Assembly: GCA_900754385.1 (NCBI GenBank)
Contig: CAAECP010000171.1
Coordinates: 1 to 10,169 of the forward strand
Direction of reading: 5' to 3'
DNA from: an uncultured Collinsella sp.
GTDB lineage: Bacteria; Actinomycetota; Coriobacteriia; Coriobacteriales; Coriobacteriaceae
Length of the DNA stretch: 10,169 nucleotides
Position 1 is the first letter of the stretch; every line of letters starts with the position of its first letter. Below, one piece after another: positions 6,987 through 10,169 of the stretch. The notes below the pieces were generated by a model, which saw nothing but the letters and a program-made list of their open reading frames with translations, searched no databases and was not told where the DNA came from. A program made the position numbers and the translations under genes.

Positions 6987-7814
6987 ATGGCCTTTGCAGA
7001 AAAGCTCATTGCCATCCGTCGCGCCCATCACCTTACCCAAGAGCAGCTCGCCGCCAAGCTCTTCGTCACACGCCAAGCCGTCAGCCGTTGGGAGCGCGGC
7101 GAAGTCACCCCGGGCATCGACATGATGAAGCTCATTGCCGCCGTGACCGGCGAGCCTCTGTCTCATCTGCTCGAAATGCCCGAGCATTATTGCCAGAGCT
7201 GCGGCATGATACTCACGCCCGACGACTGCGGCACCGATGCCACAGGCGCCACGACCGACCATTACTGCAAGTGGTGCTACGACCACGGCAAGTACACCTA
7301 CGCCACCACCATGGAGGCGATGATCGAGGACTGTGCCCCGCGCCTGGCGCAAAACACCGGCATGTCGCTCGACGAAGCCGTCTCGCTCATGGGCGCCGTC
7401 CTGCCGCAACTGGAGCGCTGGCGCACCGTGCAGGAAAACGAGGAGCGCTACGGCGCCGAAGCCCGGAAGCGCTACGGCGACGAGGCTATCGACGCAGCAA
7501 ACGAAGCACTGCTGGACATGGACCCCGAGACATGGAACGACATGAAGGAACTTGAACGCGCTATTCTGGGCCAACTCTCGATTGCCATGGGCGATGGCGA
7601 TGCGAATGGAAGCGAGGCTCGCAAGCTTGTCGCGATGCATCGTCGCTGGATTGCCCTCAACTGGGGATGCGAGCCCCAGAACGAAGCGTACCTGGGCCTC
7701 GCCAATGGTTATCTTGCCGACCAGCGCTTTGTTGACTACTACGACAAGCCCTGCGGCACCGGAGCCGCGGCGTTTCTGGTCCAGGCCATCGAGTCGTCAC
7801 TGGTCCGTGCATAG
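6987..7814 (+). CDS. XRE-family regulator with zinc ribbon and TipAS ligand-binding domain
   Basis: 275-residue three-domain protein. Residues 4-58 form an HTH_3/XRE DNA-binding domain (IRRAHHLTQEQLAAKL, FVTRQAVSRWERG). Residues 68-145 are a 'putative zinc ribbon' unit with CxxC pairs C69/C72 and C94/C97 (YCQSCGMIL...DHYCKWCY), followed by its usual TMEAMIEDCAP...GMSLDEA helical part. Residues 152-272 match the TipAS antibiotic-recognition domain: RYGDEAI, an ELERAILGQL helix, VAMHRRWIALNWGCEP, then LGLANGYLADQRFVDYYD and GAAAFLVQAIES. TipAS normally sits on MerR-type activators (TipA, Mta, SkgA) and binds thiopeptides or other drugs; here it sits on a different HTH. A drug- or stress-responsive regulator is the natural inference. 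The ATG has AAAGGAG at five bases. Glutaredoxin follows 51 bp downstream and may be co-transcribed. Confidence 0.88.
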   Translation: MAFAEKLIAIRRAHHLTQEQLAAKLFVTRQAVSRWERGEVTPGIDMMKLIAAVTGEPLSHLLEMPEHYCQSCGMILTPDDCGTDATGATTDHYCKWCYDHGKYTYATTMEAMIEDCAPRLAQNTGMSLDEAVSLMGAVLPQLERWRTVQENEERYGAEARKRYGDEAIDAANEALLDMDPETWNDMKELERAILGQLSIAMGDGDANGSEARKLVAMHRRWIALNWGCEPQNEAYLGLANGYLADQRFVDYYDKPCGTGAAAFLVQAIESSLVRA

Positions 7815-7865
7815 ACCGCGGCGGCTTTGGGTATTTCAATCAAAACCGCAACCGATTGGAGACCT

Positions 7866-8111
7866 ATGACTACTGATCACGAGCTCGTGCTTTACGTTAT
7901 GACCGGCTGCCCGTATTGCATAAAGGTCAAGCGCTTTTTAGCCGATAACGGCGTGACCATTCCCGAGCGCAATATCTCGACCGATACCGAAGCCGAGCAG
8001 ACACTCATCGCCGCCGGCGGAAAGCGCCAGGTTCCCTGCCTATTCATCGACGGCAAGCCACTCTACGAGTCGAGCGACATCATCGCATGGGTACAGAAGA
8101 ACCTGCTCTAG
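7866..8111 (+). CDS. Glutaredoxin (GrxC-like, CPYC active site)
   Basis: 81-residue dithiol glutaredoxin. The active site is TGCPYC with Cys15 and Cys18, the cis-proline loop is QVPCLFIDG (Pro57), and the C-terminal ESSDIIAWVQ helix is the glutathione-side motif. An extra Cys58 follows the cis-proline. Glutaredoxins reduce disulfides and glutathionylated proteins in the cytosol, but many Actinobacteria lack glutathione, so the natural partner here may be another thiol or thioredoxin reductase. The ATG at 7866 is preferred because GGAG lies just before it (short four-base gap); an ATG at 7827 would add 13 unconvincing residues. It is 51 bp behind the XRE-TipAS gene, plausibly the same transcript, and ends at the hairpin at 8159. 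Confidence 0.93.
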   Translation: MTTDHELVLYVMTGCPYCIKVKRFLADNGVTIPERNISTDTEAEQTLIAAGGKRQVPCLFIDGKPLYESSDIIAWVQKNLL

Positions 8112-8158
8112 CATGCGCATCCCGTCCGCCCAAGGCCCCACCCCATACGGCCTAAACA

Positions 8159-8219
8159 TGTACACCAGCATCCAAAGTCGACATTTTTCGACATCTTTGG
8201 ATGCTGACGTACAGTTTTT
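8159..8219 (+). terminator. Terminator-like hairpin repeat, copy 1 (after glutaredoxin)
   Basis: Long stem (8159-8177 with 8195-8213) that carries two mismatches, a 17-base loop containing a direct repeat of TCGACAT, and a five-T run at 8215-8219. It lies 47 bp after the glutaredoxin stop. The block 8154-8214 recurs at 9234-9294 with 57 of 61 bases identical, so this is a repeated element and not a one-off terminator. Confidence 0.72.
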
Positions 8220-8222
8220 GGG

Positions 8223-8250
8223 TAGTCATGGACGCTCTTAGCCGGCTAAT
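8223..8250. repeat. Weak half-copy of the TAGTC palindrome unit, plus perfect 12-bp palindrome
   Basis: TAGTCATGGACGCTCTTA resembles the half units of the palindromes at 9307 and 8555 (TAGTCnTTGG-ACGTTCTTA form). It runs into the perfect palindrome TTAGCCGGCTAA (8238-8249). Just downstream GAGGCG (8256-8261) can pair with CGCCTC (8285-8290). No function is visible. Confidence 0.3.
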
Positions 8251-8298
8251 TGTTTGAGGCGACCTTTGGGTTATGGCTGTTTGACGCCTCTGGAAAGG

Positions 8299-8347
8299 TT
8301 TCCGAGAGGGCTGTGGTCAAAAAAAGGCAAATATGAGTACTGCTACC
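8299..8347 (+). repeat. Inverted 30-bp motif, left arm (WSKKGKYEYC motif)
   Basis: The core 8313-8342 (GTGGTCAAAAAAAGGCAAAT and on to GAGTACTG) is matched by the minus strand of 8513-8542 at 29 of 30 bases; weaker similarity extends to 8299 and 8347. Read in frame it encodes WSKKGKYEYC inside a 65-residue open frame (8254-8451, TTG start, no ribosome site). A 7-bp perfect hairpin CTGCTAC/GTAGCAG (8340-8346, 8354-8360) begins inside its right end. Whether the element is a DNA/RNA motif or a real peptide cannot be told here; the surrounding open frame alone is not convincing. Confidence 0.6.
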
Positions 8348-8439
8348 TGTTTAGTAGCAGCGATTTTGATCACTTCAGGAACCATTCAACGTTCCACTCG
8401 TCCGCAGACGACGTTATTTCTCCTCATATGTTCAATAAA

Positions 8440-8478
8440 AGTAGCTCCTAATGGGAACAAATCTCATCAGAAGCTACT
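8440..8478. repeat. Imperfect hairpin in the gene-free stretch
   Basis: Arms 8440-8456 and 8462-8478 pair at 14 of 17 positions (AGTAGCT outside, GATG-type inside) around a five-base loop ACAAA. The following sequence is unusually A/T-rich for this genome (ATTTATAGCAAAATAAATGC). It lies between the two facing 30-bp motifs. Confidence 0.4.
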
Positions 8479-8507
8479 ATTTATAGCAAAATAAATGCAA
8501 CCATAAT

Positions 8508-8556
8508 GGCAACAGTACTCATATTTGCCCTTTTTTGACCACGACCCTCCAGAATA
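8508..8556 (-). repeat. Inverted 30-bp motif, right arm (WSKKGKYEYC motif)
   Basis: Minus-strand partner of the arm at 8299-8347. Its core, 8513-8542, also reads WSKKGKYEYC inside a 62-residue open frame (8655-8467, GTG start, no ribosome site). Over the ten shared codons the two copies differ only at two third positions (AAA/AAG and TGC/TGT). Just beyond the core, GGCAA and TTGCC can close a small hairpin in this copy. Confidence 0.6.
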
Positions 8557-8639
8557 GTCGCTGAGAACGACATTAAATGACAAAATCCGGCACTTGGACG
8601 TTCTTATATGAGTAGCCATTGAAGGACACCTAACGACTA
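8555..8639. repeat. Decayed, expanded copy of the TAGTC...GACTA palindrome
   Basis: Begins TAGTCG and ends CGACTA. Positions 8555-8581 match 9307-9333 at 22 of 27 bases. The interior GGACGTTCTTATATGAGTA and the end GAAGGACACCTAACGACTA are further half units of the same family, in facing order. It overlaps the end of the preceding 30-bp-motif arm and the start of the DUF1016-like open frame. Confidence 0.5.
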
Positions 8640-8845
8640 CTCCCATTCGCGACACACTGTGTCGCGAATTAAGCTGGTCCCATTACCGAAGACCAGTGAG
8701 AGCTCCTGCCCAGAATCTCGATAGCTTAATAAAGCGCTCCCCTCCGGAAGTTCAATGGGCATCCAAATTCCAAGCTGAAAAGCAAAGGAGTATCGAAGCC
8801 GTCAATGCTCATTTCCTATCGAACACGCGGGTCAAAACAAGCTAA
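8612..8845 (+). pseudogene. Open remnant with a DUF1016 (YhcG-like PDDEXK nuclease) N-domain signature
   Basis: A 77-codon open stretch without a credible start, ending at TAA 8843-8845. At codons from 8642 it reads PIRDTLCRELSWSHYRR, very close to the DUF1016 N-terminal motif (FP-RDALR-ELSWSHYRLLLRV in typical members). DUF1016 proteins (YhcG group) carry a C-terminal PDDEXK nuclease domain and often travel with restriction or toxin genes. The following residues (PVRAPAQNLDSLIKR...VNAHFLSNTRVKTS) do not continue the family convincingly, and the upstream half of the domain and the whole nuclease domain are absent. I read it as a fragment left by deletion. The identification rests on about 17 residues. 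Confidence 0.42.
8645..8669. repeat. Perfect 11-bp-stem hairpin
   Basis: ATTCGCGACAC (8645-8655) and GTGTCGCGAAT (8659-8669) pair perfectly around ACT. It falls inside the DUF1016-like codons. A second stem, CTGGTC (8674-8679) with GACCAG (8691-8696), follows at once. There is no T run, so a terminator role is doubtful. Confidence 0.45.
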
Positions 8846-8867
8846 TTAGCCTGATAAACTGTTTATA

Positions 8868-8895
8868 TTTTTGTCTACAAAACTGTATACAAAAA
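8868..8895. promoter_or_regulatory. Operator-like dyad upstream of the RHH gene
   Basis: TTTTTGTCTACA and TGTATACAAAAA form a 28-bp dyad with 11 of 12 pairs matching around AAAC. It includes TATACA (8886-8891), a plausible -10 element. The RHH start codon lies 50 bp downstream. Ribbon-helix-helix proteins usually bind such short symmetric sites and repress their own genes, so autoregulation is likely but inferred. The A/T richness stands out from the surroundings. Confidence 0.5.
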
Positions 8896-8945
8896 GAGTA
8901 TCCGTTGACCTGTGCTCGACATTATGCCGATCGATAGGAGGCGCT

Positions 8946-9212
8946 ATGGACGCTAAGCAGCTCGAAAAGATGATGGGGTTTGCTCCCGGAGAGTTGGAGA
9001 AAGCCGCGAAGGCATACGAAAAAGATGAATGGCCGAAGGGTCGCACCATCAAGCTGGGAAGGCCGTCGATCTCCGATGAGCCAAGCGTCGTTATATCAGC
9101 ACGTGTGGGCGAATCGATTCTTGAGGCGTTTGACGAAAAAGCCAAACGCCATGGGCAAACACGCACGGAGCGGCTCAGAGAGCTCATTACACTTGATGCA
9201 CTGATTGCCTAG
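8946..9212 (+). CDS. Ribbon-helix-helix (CopG-like) protein, antitoxin-like orphan
   Basis: 88-residue basic protein. The C-terminal half has the RHH pattern: a strand PSVVISARVG (46-55), helix ESILEAFDEKAKRHG (56-70), turn QTRTE, and helix RLRELITLDALI (76-87). The N-terminal half (KQLEKMMGFAPGELEKAAKAYEKDEWPKG) is helical and charged, as in the protein-binding part of antitoxins, though here it precedes the RHH. The ATG has AGGAGG at four bases. An upstream in-frame open extension to 8871 is inside the operator dyad and is not coding. No toxin-like gene lies on either side: downstream is a hairpin and the convergent dus gene, upstream the gene remnant. DNA-binding autoregulator is likely; antitoxin role is a guess from the family. 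Confidence 0.75.
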   Translation: MDAKQLEKMMGFAPGELEKAAKAYEKDEWPKGRTIKLGRPSISDEPSVVISARVGESILEAFDEKAKRHGQTRTERLRELITLDALIA

Positions 9213-9238
9213 GCCCGCTCCCCCGTCGGACCCAAACA

Positions 9239-9300
9239 TGTACGCCAGCATCCAAAGTCGACATTTTTCGACATCTTTGGACGCTGGTGTACAGCTTTTT
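9239..9300 (+). terminator. Terminator-like hairpin repeat, copy 2 (after RHH gene)
   Basis: Second copy of the element at 8159. The stem 9239-9257 with 9275-9293 has one mismatch and one G-T pair in 19, with the same 17-base loop, and five T at 9296-9300. It starts 27 bp after the RHH stop. The four differences from copy 1 within 61 bases are all transitions and all fall in the stem arms, with the loop unchanged. Confidence 0.75.
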
Positions 9301-9306
9301 GCTACA

Positions 9307-9362
9307 TAGTCGTTGGGGACGTCCTTAAATGACCAGTCGTTAAAGAACGCCCCCGATGACTA
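9307..9362. repeat. TAGTC...GACTA palindrome at the 3' end of dus
   Basis: 56-bp imperfect palindrome centred at 9334/9335; 24 of the 28 pairs are Watson-Crick or G-T. Outer TAGTCGTTGGGG/CCCCCGATGACTA and inner AAATGAC/GTCGTT arms. It ends one base from the dus stop codon (9364-9366), so it could act as the dus terminator, but no T run follows on the minus strand. It shares its GTTGGGGAC-GTCCTT core with the minus strand of 1215-1272. Confidence 0.68.
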
Positions 9363-9363
9363 G

Positions 9364-10169
9364 TTAGCCGTGGAAGCGAGCTGTGGGTGCAAGCGGCTGT
9401 TCGCGAAAGACGCGCTCGACGGCAGCGCGGTATTCGTCGACCTTTTTGGTCTTGCGTACGATCTTGTGGACGGTAGCGGGATCAGCGAAAGCGCACTTGG
9501 CGTAGAACCACCACTCCTTCATGCGGAAGACCGCATTGCCGCCAATCTCTTCTGCATATGCCGCAAACAGCGTGTCGTGGAAGCGCTGCAGCTCAGCAAC
9601 CGTTGCAGCAGGGCCGCCCTTGACCATGCGAGCCAGAGCGGGGTTCGCGAGCAGGCCACGCCCCAACATCACATGGCGCGTGCCGGGATAGGTCTCCACC
9701 AGCGCATCCATATCCTCAAGATCAAAAATATCGCCGTTATAGGCAACCGGGAACGGCGCACGCTCCAGCGTCTCGCCATAAAACTCTTTGCGCGGCGAGC
9801 CCGCATAACGGTCCTTCTGCACGCGCGGATGCACGATCAGCTCTGCCAGCGGCATGCGGCAATATAGATCGAGTACGCGCTCGTATTCGTCGTCGCTCTC
9901 CAACCCCAACCTGGTCTTGACCGATACCGGCAGCGGAGAGCGCTCACACACGTCACTCAAGAACACCTCAAGTTCGTCGAGATTACGCAAGAAACCCGAA
10001 CCCTTGCCCTTGGCGACAACCGTCCCCGAGGGGCAACCCAAGTTGAGATTGACCTCGCGATAGCCCATGTCGGCGAGCACCTGTGCCGCCCACACAAACT
10101 CGTCCGCGTTCTTGGACATCAGCTGAGGCACCACGTTGAGCCCCTGGTTATTGGCAGGATCGATCTCCT
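9364..10169 (-). CDS. tRNA-dihydrouridine synthase, 5' end outside the window
   Basis: FMN-dependent Dus enzyme that reduces uridine to dihydrouridine in tRNA; 268 codons are visible and the frame runs on past the window edge, so the N-terminal part of the barrel is missing. A GTG at 10134 lies inside the gene (…NNQGLNVVPQLMS) and is not the start. Motifs: QLMSKNADEF-WAA, VNLNLGCPSGTVVAKGKGSG with the catalytic Cys, VSVKTRLG (active-site Lys), ELIVHPR (FMN-side His-x-Arg), VAYNGDIF and VMLGRGLLANP phosphate-binding loops, then the helical tRNA-binding domain (EWWFYAKCAF). The NLGCPSGTVV-K form differs from the classical DusB NxGCPxxKV, so I do not assign a Dus number. The stop is immediately followed by the palindrome at 9307-9362. 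Confidence 0.93.
   Translation of the reverse strand, partial: EIDPANNQGLNVVPQLMSKNADEFVWAAQVLADMGYREVNLNLGCPSGTVVAKGKGSGFLRNLDELEVFLSDVCERSPLPVSVKTRLGLESDDEYERVLDLYCRMPLAELIVHPRVQKDRYAGSPRKEFYGETLERAPFPVAYNGDIFDLEDMDALVETYPGTRHVMLGRGLLANPALARMVKGGPAATVAELQRFHDTLFAAYAEEIGGNAVFRMKEWWFYAKCAFADPATVHKIVRKTKKVDEYRAAVERVFREQPLAPTARFHG

Noticed and set aside
6846..7640. Long N-terminal extension of the trmO frame up to 7640
   Set aside because: It runs antisense through the XRE-TipAS gene; TrmO family proteins begin near the ATG at 6845.
8254..8451. Small protein of 65 residues (and its 62-residue counterpart at 8467-8655)
   Set aside because: TTG/GTG starts without ribosome sites and no similarity beyond the shared ten residues. 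I report the motif and not the proteins.
8112..8945. Possible CRISPR array or tRNA in the gene-free stretch
   Set aside because: No regularly spaced direct repeats, and no cloverleaf-like fold or conserved T-arm could be found.

Overview
The window looks like chromosomal DNA of a GC-rich anaerobic gut actinomycete, most likely Collinsella or a close relative in the Coriobacteriia. This rests on the codon use, on a two-sensor-domain hybrid histidine kinase, a NimA-like flavoprotein and a MalY-type aminotransferase packed with short gaps, and on GGGAC-type palindromes between genes. The genus is inferred from general familiarity, not from a search.

Layout, left to right. Positions 1-166 hold nothing I can name. 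A minus-strand pair follows: a small two-helix potassium-channel-like protein (1162-737) and a LOG-family (TIGR00730) protein (700-167). A 58-bp palindrome at 1215-1272 separates them from a plus-strand gene for a very large sensor: signal peptide, two periplasmic solute-binding domains, one membrane helix, HisKA, HATPase and receiver domains. Its reading frame is broken near 2520, so it appears as two overlapping open frames (1360-2595 and 2520-4163). A pyridoxamine-phosphate-oxidase-fold (Nim-like) gene follows at 4206-4685 and meets a convergent MalY/PatB C-S lyase (5995-4781) across a strong hairpin. Upstream of malY on the same strand lies trmO (6845-6108), which encodes a tRNA-modifying methyltransferase. 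Divergent from trmO is an XRE-type regulator with an unusual architecture, HTH + zinc ribbon + TipAS drug-recognition domain (6987-7814), followed by a glutaredoxin (7866-8111).

From 8112 to 8945 no intact gene is convincing. The stretch is dense in repeats: a terminator-like hairpin that recurs 1080 bp downstream, two facing copies of a 30-bp motif that read as the same ten-residue peptide in both directions, copies of a TAGTC...GACTA palindrome family, and an open frame with a short DUF1016 (YhcG-like nuclease) signature. A ribbon-helix-helix protein gene (8946-9212) with an operator-like dyad upstream closes this accessory patch. The second copy of the terminator-like hairpin and another palindrome follow it. 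The window ends inside a minus-strand tRNA-dihydrouridine synthase gene (9364 to beyond 10169).

Functionally the core genes are housekeeping (trmO, dus, malY, grx) with sensor and regulator genes between them. The variable part is 8112-9363, where repeats, a degraded gene and an orphan antitoxin-like regulator cluster.
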